A stretch of DNA of 64,000 nt from assembly GCA_963726795.1 (NCBI GenBank), contig CAVSDD010000004.1, forward strand, positions 558,001 through 622,000, read 5' to 3'. Positions 53,165 through 62,146 of the stretch are shown one piece after another (the stretch's first letter is position 1; the number at the start of each line of letters is the position of its first letter). Source of the stretch: Hyphomicrobium_A sp963726795 (GTDB lineage: Bacteria; Pseudomonadota; Alphaproteobacteria; Rhizobiales; Hyphomicrobiaceae). The translations under genes were made by a program, and so were the position numbers. The notes under the pieces were generated by a model. The model made no database searches. It was not told the origin of the DNA and worked only from the letters and a program-made list of their open reading frames with translations.

Positions 53165-55270
53165 TTAGCGGTAGCCCAAGCCTGCCTGGCGTTTCCTGCC
53201 GAATTCCGCGATTGCGCCACCGGCGACCGCGTCGCTCTCGGCGGCGCCTGTGTCTGCCGACACCCCTACCAGTGTTCGCCGCAAGTCTTTGGCGAAGACC
53301 GTGCGCGTGAACTTCCCCATCGTTGCGGGATGCTCGCCGAACGTGGCAAGCCGGCGCTCGAGAGCCTCTTGGATATCGGGGTCCATGCCGGTCTGCCAGG
53401 AGATCGGCGACGGCACGCGAAAATCGGCCAGCCGGCCTCCCTCCAGGCCGTTGCGCCATGCTTCGATGTCGTAGTTGGTGATGAACACATCGCGACGCCG
53501 CATGGTCTCGCCGAAGGGCACACGCAGCAGCACCGTTCGCAAATAGCTGGCGACAGCCGTCAACTCGTCGGGTTCCGCCGTCTCGCTCAGCATGCTGCGG
53601 ATTGCAGCTTCGAGGAAGTTCACGGAATTTTCGGTGACCCAGAACCGGCCCATCATCGAGTATTTGCTGAGCAGGTTGCCGCCGACCTCGCCGGACAGCA
53701 CCTCTTTGAAGTGCTCACGAGCCCAACGCAGGCATTCCTCATGGCTGTCGAACAGCTCCTCCCGCGTCTCGCGGACAAACCCAGCGATCAGCTGCTGAAA
53801 CTCTTCCGGCGCATGGTCGATCTGTTTCTGCGCGGCCCGCAGCAGGTCGAAAGGCTTGATGCCGTATTCACCCGCGTATTTGAAAGCTTCCTCGAAATTG
53901 CCCTCGTAATAGAAGATCGTCAGCAAGAGATGGAATACGCGCACCTCCAGATAGTCATCGAATGAAATGGTCGGCGTATCGGCGACCATCTCTTCGATCT
54001 CGATCACCGGTTTGCCGGTGCCGTAATCACCGATGTTGCGTGATACCACGCGGAAATGCGGCTTGCAGGCGAAGCGCTCGCGCTGGTCGGGATTGTTCAG
54101 CGGCGCGCCGTGCTCGAGGATCAGCTGGTTCGCCGAGATGCGCTTCACGCCGGCGTCCATCAAATCGCTGATGGCCTTGAGGTGGCTATCCTTGGTTTCG
54201 CCCGGCATGCTGAGGATCAACTCGCCGTAGGCCTGCATGCCTTGGCCAAGCGCCTCCTGTTGGATGCGCCGGTAGGTCTCGAGCTTGACGTTCGAGCGCT
54301 GAATGTTCTCGAGCACGACCGGGCTCATGGACTGGACGGCGGAGGTCATGGGCAGGGCGCCGCGGATCTTGCGCATCACCTGGATGATGCGGTCGCTGCG
54401 GTTTTTGCCGGTCGTGGCGCGAATGAAGTTGGGCCAGCCGTATTTGTCCTGAAGCCAGGCAATCAGGTCGGCGATTTCAACGTCGAGCTGATACATGCCG
54501 AAATTATCGTCAGCAAAGCAGAGTGGCAACGTGCGGTTGACGCGCTGGGCGGCATAGAGCAGGTCGGCCTTCAAGTTCTCGAACGAGTGAGCGTACACCT
54601 TGCTGTAGGAACTCACCGCCGAGTTGCAGAATTGGCAGGAGAACGGGCAGCCGCGCGCAATCTGCATCAACGGGAAATATCCCGTGCTCCAGAACGGATC
54701 CATGAGCCCGGCAAGATAGGGAGACGGGATCTCGTCCAGATTCTCCATGCGCGGCAGCGATGACCCCACGACGAAGTCGCCGCTCTTGCGATCGATCCAT
54801 AGATTTCCGGGAACCGGCGCTTCCAGCAAGCCTTCCAGCCGCTCGCCGGCATCCACCAGACGTTGCATGACCTGGAGGAAGGCGCGCTCGCCCTCGGCGG
54901 TCGGTCCGCGAACGGCGACGTCGATCTCGGGGATCGCGCGTAGGAAGCTTTCCTGCTCGCCGACGGTCAGCGGAAAATTCGGGCCGCCCATCATGGTGAT
55001 GGTTCCCGGGTTCTTTCGCTTGGCGTAGCGCGCAAAGCTGAGCGAGAGCTGGTGGTTCCAGGAATAGCTCGACAACCCCAGGACGGCCGGTGCCTCGCAG
55101 TCGAGCGCTGCCTTCAAATCTTCCGGCTCGCGGAAGATGGAAATGTCGAGAGCCCGGTCCGACTTGAGATGAGCACGCAAATAGGTCGCCAGATTGGCCA
55201 CGCCGAGCGGATAGGAGTCAGAGCTCTTGGTGAGCTGGTTATGCCCCAAATCGGCTAAGTACAGTCGCAC
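53165..55270 (-). CDS. B12-binding-domain radical SAM protein
   Basis: A protein of about 701 residues. The N-terminal ~170 residues are a B12-binding-like Rossmann domain (SYPLGVANLATYLRAHLKSD, VLGLSSYSWNHQLSLSFARY, TMMGGPNFPLT); the classic DxHxxG is not seen, so cobalamin binding is open. The [4Fe-4S]-SAM motif is ARGCPFSCQFCNSAV (CxxxCxxC, residues ~208-215), and the barrel follows to about 470 with LSMPGETKDSHLKAI. The remaining ~230 residues are helical and unknown. The GTG at 55270 has GGAAGGGGG before it; a TTG at 55303 is the alternative. The reaction, perhaps methylation or rearrangement of a sugar, is unknown. Confidence 0.88.
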   Translation of the reverse strand: MRLYLADLGHNQLTKSSDSYPLGVANLATYLRAHLKSDRALDISIFREPEDLKAALDCEAPAVLGLSSYSWNHQLSLSFARYAKRKNPGTITMMGGPNFPLTVGEQESFLRAIPEIDVAVRGPTAEGERAFLQVMQRLVDAGERLEGLLEAPVPGNLWIDRKSGDFVVGSSLPRMENLDEIPSPYLAGLMDPFWSTGYFPLMQIARGCPFSCQFCNSAVSSYSKVYAHSFENLKADLLYAAQRVNRTLPLCFADDNFGMYQLDVEIADLIAWLQDKYGWPNFIRATTGKNRSDRIIQVMRKIRGALPMTSAVQSMSPVVLENIQRSNVKLETYRRIQQEALGQGMQAYGELILSMPGETKDSHLKAISDLMDAGVKRISANQLILEHGAPLNNPDQRERFACKPHFRVVSRNIGDYGTGKPVIEIEEMVADTPTISFDDYLEVRVFHLLLTIFYYEGNFEEAFKYAGEYGIKPFDLLRAAQKQIDHAPEEFQQLIAGFVRETREELFDSHEECLRWAREHFKEVLSGEVGGNLLSKYSMMGRFWVTENSVNFLEAAIRSMLSETAEPDELTAVASYLRTVLLRVPFGETMRRRDVFITNYDIEAWRNGLEGGRLADFRVPSPISWQTGMDPDIQEALERRLATFGEHPATMGKFTRTVFAKDLRRTLVGVSADTGAAESDAVAGGAIAEFGRKRQAGLGYR

Positions 55271-55303
55271 GTGACGTCCCCCTTCCGCTTGCTGCCAGGG
55301 CAA

Positions 55304-55635
55304 TTATCCTGGTCGCATCTGCAGCGCCGATCACGCGGCCCGAGAGCTTACCGAGGGATGCGTCGATCACATCGCGTGCCGACGTGGCCTCTCCGCTTCG
55401 CGCAAGATCTCTCGAACCTTACGACGGCAGTGCGAGTTCCCGATATCACGGCAAAGCCTCACTCACACCTTTTCGTTTGTAAATTCGTTCAAGAGCTGTG
55501 GGCAAGCCGCGCAGCGGCGACACAAGCGGAGGCCCAGCACTTTAAAGCCGCAGCGTTTTCCGCTACGTGGTTGCGTAACTAACCCTCAGTCGAGCCAGAC
55601 TGGATGGGCGTAGTTCGTTTGCGAGAGGCAGCTTA
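55304..55635. other. Divergent intergenic region
   Basis: About 330 bases between divergent radical SAM and glycosyltransferase genes. No gene or RNA was seen; promoters for both sides are expected here. Confidence 0.35.
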
Positions 55636-57078
55636 ATGCCGCGTTACTCCATCGTAATACCGACCGTGGACCGCCCCAACATCCTGCGCGAAACCCTTGC
55701 GGCAACACTCGCACAGCCGCGCGACGACATCGAGGTCCTCGTTTCGGACAATTTCTCGGACCCAAGAACGCAGGCGGTGCTCGATACCTTCGACGACCCG
55801 AGGTTGCGCAAGTTCCGCACAGACCGGCGCATGCCGATGCCGGCGCACTGGGAGTGGATCTGGCCGAAGACGACGGGTGATTATGTCATTTACATCTGCG
55901 ACGACTGCGCGCTGACCGAAGCAGCGCTCAAGGCAGCCGATTACGCGATCGACAATCACGATGCCGACATCGTTTCCTGGCGCTCGGCGCATTACTACCA
56001 TCCGGATTGGCACGTGAAGTTCCGTCACTTGCCCGACCGCGGCAATATTCTCGCGGTCGACATGGGCTTTTCTAACGGCCTCTTTCGCGTGAACTCCGAG
56101 GCCGTCGTTCGCCACTTCTGCGAAACGCTAAGGCTTTCCGCATGCTTTCCAAGCGTGGTGGGACTTGTCGTCCGCCGCGAAATCGGCAACGCCGTGGCGG
56201 CGGAAATCGGCAAGTTCCATTGGGCGCCGTGTCCCGACATCTCGGCGGGCCTCATGTCTCTCGTTCGCGCCCGTGAGGGACGGTTCTTTTTCTGGGATGG
56301 TCTCGGCGGCATCGGGGGGCGATCGGCGGAGTCCAACACCGCGAGTTTCTTGTCGAAGGGCAAGTCGAGCCCGCGCTTGAGGGAATACCTCGACGAGTTT
56401 CCGTCGCGCGAGGAGCGCTTTCCCGACCACGACATAGAGCTGGAATCGATCACCAACCTGCTTGCGGCATCGGTAACTCAGGCACGGAGCAAGTATCCGG
56501 ATCGGTTCCCCGATTGCGACCTGGACTTGAAAACACTTGTCCTCAGGTCGATCGACGATGCCTACCGGGATCAGACGGTGCCCTGGGCCGACGATGAAAC
56601 ATTCATTGCTCAGTTGGATCGACTGATCGACCGCCTTGAACCAAAGGAAGCCGAGGAGGCTCGGACGTACCTTGCAAAAGCGCGCGATGACCTCAGGGTG
56701 TTCCAAGCGAGCGGCGATGAGCACTTCAATCCGACGCCGCGAGCGAATTCGAGCAGTCGCTTGTCCAATCTCATCAGGATGGTCGCTGACACGCGAAATG
56801 GCCGTCTCGTCGACCGCGTCAGGATGCTCGCAAGCTTGCAGAACGACCGCACCCCGCGCCTGTCAAAGAAGACAAGGCGGAAACGTAACGTCGCATACTG
56901 GGAATATGCCGGGACCACCTTTATCGATCTGGATCTCTACGGCGGGCAGACCATACGCGACGTGCCGAGGGTGGTGCCGATGATGCTGGAAGAATTCGAG
57001 CCTGATGACTCTGGCTTCCTTCCACTTTACCGGCAATTGGGAATGCTTGGTGAACCGCTCGCGACGATAAAACCATGA
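55636..57078 (+). CDS. Glycosyltransferase family 2-like protein with long C-terminal region
   Basis: A 480-residue protein. The first ~250 residues are a GT-A domain: MPRYSIVIPTVDRPNILRET, VLVSDNFSDPRT, and GDYVIYICDDCALTEAAL where the DD pair takes the place of DxD. The remaining ~230 residues are mostly helical (RSIDDAYRDQTVPWADDETF) and end in YWEYAGTTFIDLDLYGGQTI; this part is unfamiliar. It would transfer a sugar from an NDP-donor at the cytoplasmic membrane face. A methyltransferase gene follows after about 35 bases in the same direction. Confidence 0.88.
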   Translation: MPRYSIVIPTVDRPNILRETLAATLAQPRDDIEVLVSDNFSDPRTQAVLDTFDDPRLRKFRTDRRMPMPAHWEWIWPKTTGDYVIYICDDCALTEAALKAADYAIDNHDADIVSWRSAHYYHPDWHVKFRHLPDRGNILAVDMGFSNGLFRVNSEAVVRHFCETLRLSACFPSVVGLVVRREIGNAVAAEIGKFHWAPCPDISAGLMSLVRAREGRFFFWDGLGGIGGRSAESNTASFLSKGKSSPRLREYLDEFPSREERFPDHDIELESITNLLAASVTQARSKYPDRFPDCDLDLKTLVLRSIDDAYRDQTVPWADDETFIAQLDRLIDRLEPKEAEEARTYLAKARDDLRVFQASGDEHFNPTPRANSSSRLSNLIRMVADTRNGRLVDRVRMLASLQNDRTPRLSKKTRRKRNVAYWEYAGTTFIDLDLYGGQTIRDVPRVVPMMLEEFEPDDSGFLPLYRQLGMLGEPLATIKP

Positions 57079-57112
57079 GTCTGCAGTGCCGGCGCCAAAT
57101 GGCGGTGCACGC

Positions 57113-57988
57113 ATGATGAATGCCTCCGATGGGCAGCATGCATCGATCGCGACGGGCGAAACTTTCGCCAACGCGGACGTCTTGAGTTTTTACCGGGTGC
57201 TCCCGTTCAACTATCGCGACTCCGCCAAGGCCGAAGCCAAGGCCGTGCGGTCCGTGGATGTGATCGGCAAAGGCTATCCCGTCATTGTGCCCTTGATGAA
57301 GAAGGGCACGACTGTGCTGGACGTTGGCTGCGGGGCTGGTTGGTTCAGCTTGGGGGCAGCTTACCACCACGGTTGCTCTGTTTCGGGCATCGACTTCAAC
57401 GAAGTCGCCGTTGAGCGCGCAAGGGAAGTGGCGCGCGTGCTCAACACTCCCATAACGCTGGCGGTCGCTGATTTATTCCGCTTCGAGCCAACCACACGAG
57501 CTGACCTTGTCGCATCGATTGGCGTGCTGCACCACACCGACAATTGTGCGGAGGCGGTTCGGCGATGCTGTACGCATTTCGTGAAGCCGGGCGGGCACGT
57601 ATTCATCGGCCTCTACCATAGTTATGGCCGGCGGCCGTTCCTCGAATATTTCCGTCGAATGCGGGATGCTGGGGAAGGCGAGGAGCAGATGCTCGCTGCG
57701 TACAAGAAGCTGCATCCGCTTGCCGACGACGTTCTGCTGCGCTCCTGGTTCCGCGATCAAGTTCTGCATCCGCGTGAGACCCAGCACACGCTCGCCGAGA
57801 TGCTGCCGATCCTCAATGAGACGGGCATGCGCCTCGTCTCGACGTCGATCAACGGCTTTGCGCCCATTGCGGATCTGCAGCAGGTGTTGGCGCTGGAACC
57901 GGCGTTCGAGACGGTCGGCATGCAGCGATTGGCGGCCGGGCAATACTTTCCGGGCTTCTTTCTGTTCCTTGCGCGCAAAGAAATCTGA
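57113..57988 (+). CDS. SAM-dependent methyltransferase (class I)
   Basis: A protein of about 291 residues from ATG 57113 or 57116 (a GTG at 57086 would lengthen it by nine). Motif I is TVLDVGCGAGWFSLGAAYHH, then SGIDFNEVAVERAREVARVL (acidic loop), ADLVASIGVLHHTDNCAEAV (motif IV) and VKPGGHVFIGLYHSYGRRPF. The 'IGVLHHT' form is frequent in sugar and lipid methyltransferases of glycan loci. It is co-directional with the upstream glycosyltransferase and converges with the RfbC-like gene. Confidence 0.88.
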   Translation: MMNASDGQHASIATGETFANADVLSFYRVLPFNYRDSAKAEAKAVRSVDVIGKGYPVIVPLMKKGTTVLDVGCGAGWFSLGAAYHHGCSVSGIDFNEVAVERAREVARVLNTPITLAVADLFRFEPTTRADLVASIGVLHHTDNCAEAVRRCCTHFVKPGGHVFIGLYHSYGRRPFLEYFRRMRDAGEGEEQMLAAYKKLHPLADDVLLRSWFRDQVLHPRETQHTLAEMLPILNETGMRLVSTSINGFAPIADLQQVLALEPAFETVGMQRLAAGQYFPGFFLFLARKEI

Positions 57989-57993
57989 GCATC

Positions 57994-58545
57994 TCAGCGT
58001 TGCACTGGAACAAACCGAGTAAACGAGCCGAGTGCCTCGTCGCGCTCCGACAGAAAGGCTGCGGCCGCGTTTGGCCACGCGATGCCCAGGTCGGGATCGT
58101 CCCAGCGGATGCCGTCGGCATGCTCGGGCGCATAAGGTGCGGAGATATGGTAGGTAACCTCGGCGACGTCGGACACGGTCTGGAACCCGTGACCGCAACC
58201 TTCCGGAACATAGAGCTGCCTGCGGTTTGACGCGCTGAGCTCGATGCCAAACCAGCGGCCGTACGTCGGTGAACCGGCGCGCAGGTCGACAGCGACATCG
58301 AAGATGGCGCCCGCCGTGGCGCGTATCAGCTTGGCTTCCATGTGTGGGGGTCGCTGCAAGTGGAGCCCGCGCACGATGCCTCGCCGCGAATTGTACGATA
58401 TGCTGAGCTGATCGAGCGAAGGATTTAACCCGCGCTCGGCAAAGCTCTTGGCGCAAAAGGTGCGAGCGAAGAACCCGCGCTCATCTTCAATCGGCTCCGG
58501 TTCGATCACGAACGCGCCAGAGATCGGCGTCTCCGTGAAGATCAT
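57994..58545 (-). CDS. rfbC: dTDP-4-dehydrorhamnose 3,5-epimerase family protein (RfbC/RmlC-like)
   Basis: A 183-residue cupin. DERGFFARTFCAKSFAERGL, SYNSRRGIVRGLHLQRPPHM (catalytic His), LYVPEGCGHGFQTVSDVAEV and ADGIRWDDPDLGIAWP are the family signatures. The ATG at 58545 overlaps the stop of the C-methyltransferase by 4 bases. As no dTDP-glucose genes are in the window but rfbF and rfbG are directly upstream, it likely acts on a CDP-4-keto-6-deoxy sugar as a 3- or 5-epimerase, like EvaD/NovW-type enzymes. Confidence 0.9.
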   Translation of the reverse strand: MIFTETPISGAFVIEPEPIEDERGFFARTFCAKSFAERGLNPSLDQLSISYNSRRGIVRGLHLQRPPHMEAKLIRATAGAIFDVAVDLRAGSPTYGRWFGIELSASNRRQLYVPEGCGHGFQTVSDVAEVTYHISAPYAPEHADGIRWDDPDLGIAWPNAAAAFLSERDEALGSFTRFVPVQR

Positions 58546-59801
58546 GAGATGACCTCGGGGGTCGGCAACGGCACGATAAAGCGCCCGCCCCATTCGCGAA
58601 TGCCGCTCAACTGCGTGACGATCTCGTCCTTCAGGTTCCACGGCAGGACCAGGACGTAATCTGGCCGCGTCGCAAAGATGCGCTCGGGGGGATGCACGGG
58701 GATGGCGGTGCCGGGCAGCAGCAGACCCTGCTTGTGCGGACTCGCGTCGACGGCATAGTCGAGAAAGTCGGAGCGGATGCCGCAATAGTTGAGCAGCGTG
58801 TTGCCCTTGGCCGCGGCCCCATAGGCGACAATGCGAGCGCCAAACTCCTTGATCTCGATCAAGCACTTCAACAACGCGCGCTTGGTCTGGTGCACGGTAG
58901 CAGCAAAGCTGTCGTAGATAGCCAGCTGGTCCAGCCCCGCCGCTGCTTCGCGCGCGCGGAACGCAGCGACCCGATCCGACGGTGTTGGCGCACCGGCGGC
59001 GTGCCGGACGAACAGCCGCAGACTGCCGCCGTGCGTTGGCAGCTCGTCGAGGTCGAAGACAGCAAGCCCATGTCGTCCCAGCAGGCGTTCAACGGCGAGC
59101 AGAGAAAGATACGAATAGTGCTCGTGGTAGATCGTATCGAAGTAGCAGCGTTCGATCAGCTGCAGCAGGTGTGGAAACTCGAGCGTGACGACACCGTCAC
59201 TAGCCAGCAGCCGCGCCAGGCCCTCGGTGAAATCGTTGATGTCGGGGACGTGCGCGAGCACGTTGTTGGCGACGATGAGATCGGCCCGCCTACTGGCTGC
59301 CAGCTCCGCCGCGGTTGCAGCTCCGAAGAAGCGCACCAGGGTCGGTACGCCCCGTTCGCGCACTGCCACGTCGGCGCAGTTTGCTGCGGGCTCTATTCCG
59401 AGTACGGATATGCCGGCCGCCTTGAAATACTGAAGCAAATATCCGTCATTGCTCGCGACCTCGACAACGTATGACCGCGGACTGAGGGTGAAACGCGCGG
59501 TTGCCATCTCTGCAAAGCGCTTCGCGTGATCGAGCCAGGACGCAGAGTAAGACGAGAAGTAGCTGTAGCCGCCGTGAAAGTGATCTTCCGCAACTTGGAA
59601 GTTTTCGAGCTGCACCAGCTTGCACGCCTCGCAGACGAAGGTACGCAAGGGATAGATCGATTCCGCATCATGTGCGTTGGCTGGATCGCGCATTGCATTT
59701 GAAATCGGCGATTGCCCGAGGTCGACAAATACGTGCGTGAGCGGGGTCGCGCATGCGCGACACGGCTGCATCGACCGCGGATCAGGCATCGAGATACCCA
59801 T
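58542..59801 (-). CDS. Sugar C-methyltransferase (TylCIII/NovU-like, zinc-binding N-terminus)
   Basis: A 419-residue protein with the three-part plan of C-3 methyltransferases: an N-terminal zinc site (CRACATPL ... FVCEACKLVQL, two CxxC), the SAM domain (YVVEVASNDGYLLQYFKAAG, LIVANNVLAHVPDINDFTEG) with YFDTIYHEHYSYLS containing the catalytic YxHEH-type residues, and a C-terminal Rossmann domain (ARIVAYGAAAKGNTLLNYCG). Such enzymes put a methyl group on C3 of 4-keto-6-deoxy sugar nucleotides. Start 59801 or ATG 59789 are both possible; each overlaps the rfbG end. It is coupled to the RfbC-like gene. Confidence 0.92.
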   Translation of the reverse strand: MGISMPDPRSMQPCRACATPLTHVFVDLGQSPISNAMRDPANAHDAESIYPLRTFVCEACKLVQLENFQVAEDHFHGGYSYFSSYSASWLDHAKRFAEMATARFTLSPRSYVVEVASNDGYLLQYFKAAGISVLGIEPAANCADVAVRERGVPTLVRFFGAATAAELAASRRADLIVANNVLAHVPDINDFTEGLARLLASDGVVTLEFPHLLQLIERCYFDTIYHEHYSYLSLLAVERLLGRHGLAVFDLDELPTHGGSLRLFVRHAAGAPTPSDRVAAFRAREAAAGLDQLAIYDSFAATVHQTKRALLKCLIEIKEFGARIVAYGAAAKGNTLLNYCGIRSDFLDYAVDASPHKQGLLLPGTAIPVHPPERIFATRPDYVLVLPWNLKDEIVTQLSGIREWGGRFIVPLPTPEVIS

Positions 59802-60843
59802 CGATCTGCGCCGCCGTCAGTGCCTGCATAGCTTCGCCGTTGTAGAATGCCTTGTACCAGTCGACGGTGCGTTCGAGTCCGGTTTGCAGCCCCCAACGCG
59901 GCTTCCATCCGAGCAGGACCCGGGCTCTTGCGTTGTCGAGCTGCAGAAGGCGCGCCTCGTAGGACGGCTGGGTTGGATCTTGGCGCCACCCGGCGCCATC
60001 GCCCCACCGGGCGGCGAGGCGGTCTGAAATATCGTGGACCGGTACGCTGTCGCCGGGTTCAGGTCCGAAATTGAACGCCAAATCGCGGAGTTGATCTTGT
60101 TTCGCGATGAGCTCCTCGGCAAGACGCATGTAGCCGGAGAGTGGCTCTAGCACGTGCTGCCATGGACGAATTGCAGCAGGGTTGCGCACTTCCAACACCT
60201 GATTCTGTGAAAATGCGCGGATCGCGTCGGGCACGATGCGGTCCAGCGCCCAGTCGCCGCCGCCAATGACATTGCCGGCGCGTGCGGTTGCAGTCGCCGG
60301 TATGCGGTCGTCGTCATGGAAATAAGAGCGCCGGTACGCGTCGACCACCAGCTCGGCGCAGGCCTTGCTGGCTCCGTAAGGCTCGCTGCTGCCGAGCCGG
60401 TCGCTTTCACGATATGCCCATACCCATTCGACGTTGTCGTAGACCTTGTCGCTGGTGATGACGACGGCAGCCTTCACCGACGGCGTCGAACGCAACGCCT
60501 CGAGCACATTCGCGGTGCCCATAATGTTGCTCGATAAAGTCTGGAGCGGCTCCACTCGCGCGCGGCGGACTATCGCCTGTGCCGCGAGATGAAACAGGAT
60601 CTCAGGCTGACTGGCTTGCAGGGCTAATTTCAGCGCGTCGAGATCGCGGACATCGCCAAGGGTAGAGGTGCACTGCGTCTCGATGTTATTGGCGGTGTAG
60701 AAGTTCGGGTCGGTGATGGGAGCCAGCGCGTAGCCGGAAACCTTGGCGCCGAACCGGTTGAGGACTGCCACAAGCCAGCCGCCCTTGAAGCCCGTGTGAC
60801 CCGTGACAAAAACGCGGCGGCCGTTCCAGAATTTCGGCGACAC
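59782..60843 (-). CDS. rfbG: CDP-glucose 4,6-dehydratase
   Basis: RfbG (DdhB) converts CDP-glucose to CDP-4-keto-6-deoxyglucose. The 353 residues contain RRVFVTGHTGFKGGWLVAVL, the GHTGFKG motif specific to this enzyme, ILFHLAAQAIVRRARVEPLQ, VITSDKVYDN (active-site Thr/Ser-Asp-Lys) and SSEPYGASKACAELVV (YxxxK), with GNVIGGGDWALDRIVPD and IRPWQHVLEPLSGYM later on. It lies between rfbF (113-base gap) and the C-methyltransferase (overlap). Confidence 0.96.
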   Translation of the reverse strand: MSPKFWNGRRVFVTGHTGFKGGWLVAVLNRFGAKVSGYALAPITDPNFYTANNIETQCTSTLGDVRDLDALKLALQASQPEILFHLAAQAIVRRARVEPLQTLSSNIMGTANVLEALRSTPSVKAAVVITSDKVYDNVEWVWAYRESDRLGSSEPYGASKACAELVVDAYRRSYFHDDDRIPATATARAGNVIGGGDWALDRIVPDAIRAFSQNQVLEVRNPAAIRPWQHVLEPLSGYMRLAEELIAKQDQLRDLAFNFGPEPGDSVPVHDISDRLAARWGDGAGWRQDPTQPSYEARLLQLDNARARVLLGWKPRWGLQTGLERTVDWYKAFYNGEAMQALTAAQIDGYLDA

Positions 60844-60956
60844 AACAACCTCATGTCTTGCTGCGCCGGTCTAGCGCGCTGGCTCATCCGGCAGTTGGAA
60901 ACATGCGCGCGCTGCGGTCGCAGGATATTGCTGACACAATCCCTGCCCGTGCAAGC

Positions 60957-61727
60957 TCACCACCGCCGCCAGGGCGCTTTGCCAGTCGCCCAGAGCTGCT
61001 CAAGCTGGTTCTTTTCACGCAGCGTATCCATCGGCTGCCAGAAACCGTGATGTTTATAGGCCATCAGCTGCCGGTCGCGCGCCAACTGAACTAGCCCGTG
61101 GTTCTCCCAGCTCGTCATGTCGCCGCCGATATACTCGATCACTTTGGGTGACAGAACGAAATAGCCGCCGTTGATCCAACCGCCATCACCCCGAGGTTTC
61201 TCGACGAATGCTGTTACCTCTCCATCGCGAAGATCGAGGGCGCCGTAGCGACCCGGTGCGAGCACCGATGTTAGGGTTGCCAGCTTGCCGTGCGAGCGAT
61301 GGAAGGCGAGCTGCTGGTCCATATCGAGGTCAGCGACGCCGTCGCCATAAGTGAAGAAGAACGCCTCCTCGTCGCGAATGTGGGGCTCGACCCGCTTGAG
61401 CCGCCCTGCCGTGAGTGTTTCTTCTCCCGTATCGACGAGCGTGACGCGCCACGGCTCGGTGTGGATCTCGTGCACTTCCATCTTGTTGTTGGGCATGTCG
61501 AAGGTGACGTCGCAGGTGTGGAGGAAGTAGTTAGCGAAGTATTCCTTGATCATGTAGCCCTTGTAGCCACAGCAAATGATGAAGTCGTTGTGCTGAAATT
61601 GAGAGTACGACTTCATGATGTGCCAGAGGATCGGCTTGCCTCCGATCTCGATCATCGGCTTAGGGCGCATATGCGTCTCCTCGGAAATGCGGGTGCCGAG
61701 GCCACCGGCGAGGATGACGACCTTCAT
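60957..61727 (-). CDS. rfbF: Glucose-1-phosphate cytidylyltransferase
   Basis: RfbF (DdhA) makes CDP-glucose from glucose 1-phosphate and CTP. The ATG at 61727 gives MKVVILAGGLGTRISEETHM, RPKPMIEIGGKPILWHIMKS. The remaining family blocks FIICCGYKGYMIKEYFANYF, FFFTYGDGVADLDMDQQLAF and GGYFVLSPKVIEYIGGD are clear. The 256 residues agree with the usual length. It is the first enzyme of the CDP-sugar operon; a short zinc-ribbon remnant precedes it by 13 bases. Confidence 0.96.
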   Translation of the reverse strand: MKVVILAGGLGTRISEETHMRPKPMIEIGGKPILWHIMKSYSQFQHNDFIICCGYKGYMIKEYFANYFLHTCDVTFDMPNNKMEVHEIHTEPWRVTLVDTGEETLTAGRLKRVEPHIRDEEAFFFTYGDGVADLDMDQQLAFHRSHGKLATLTSVLAPGRYGALDLRDGEVTAFVEKPRGDGGWINGGYFVLSPKVIEYIGGDMTSWENHGLVQLARDRQLMAYKHHGFWQPMDTLREKNQLEQLWATGKAPWRRW

Positions 61728-61740
61728 TGATTTTTCCACA

Positions 61741-61949
61741 TCAGCTGAGCCGCGGCAGTTTGGCCACGTCGCGCTCTCCACAGACCTTGCACTTACGCGG
61801 CCGGCGCAATCCAGGCACCGTGCGAACTTGTGCTACCAGTGGGGATAGATGTTGTCTGGGTAGCGCTGGCGCTTGACCTTGGCGCGGCGCGCAGCTGCAA
61901 TCACCGCAACAAGGATGATTATCCCGGCTCCAATCAACGCCTCGATCAT
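61741..61949 (-). pseudogene. Small membrane-anchored zinc-ribbon protein, apparently interrupted
   Basis: The ATG at 61949 has GGAGG five bases upstream and opens a 38-residue protein, MIEALIGAGIIILVAVIAAA followed by RRAKVKRQRYPDNIYPHW and a TAG (61833-61835): one membrane helix and a basic cytoplasmic piece. Beyond the stop the same frame reads HKFARCLDCAGR, and after a one-base shift another reads RKCKVCGERDVAKLPRLS to a stop at 61741. Together these make CxxC-x5-6-CxxC, a zinc ribbon. So a ~70-residue gene with one nonsense change and one shift is likely; the 38-residue form alone may also be the real product. It is too short for usual gene finders. Confidence 0.5.
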
Positions 61950-62146
61950 TTCGCCCTCCTCGAAATCGCGCAACCGCCAGATCTAGAAGCGCGCCAATCC
62001 GCCAGTTCTCGCGCTCACCTGCGGTCGTTAGAGACTTTGCTATCATGTCGTCAGGATGCACTACAAGTGCGCGCGGCACGAGTCGACAGCGCGAACAAAT
62101 TGGTACCACTTTAAGCCGTAGCTCCTAGAGAAAGAGGTTTTTCCAC

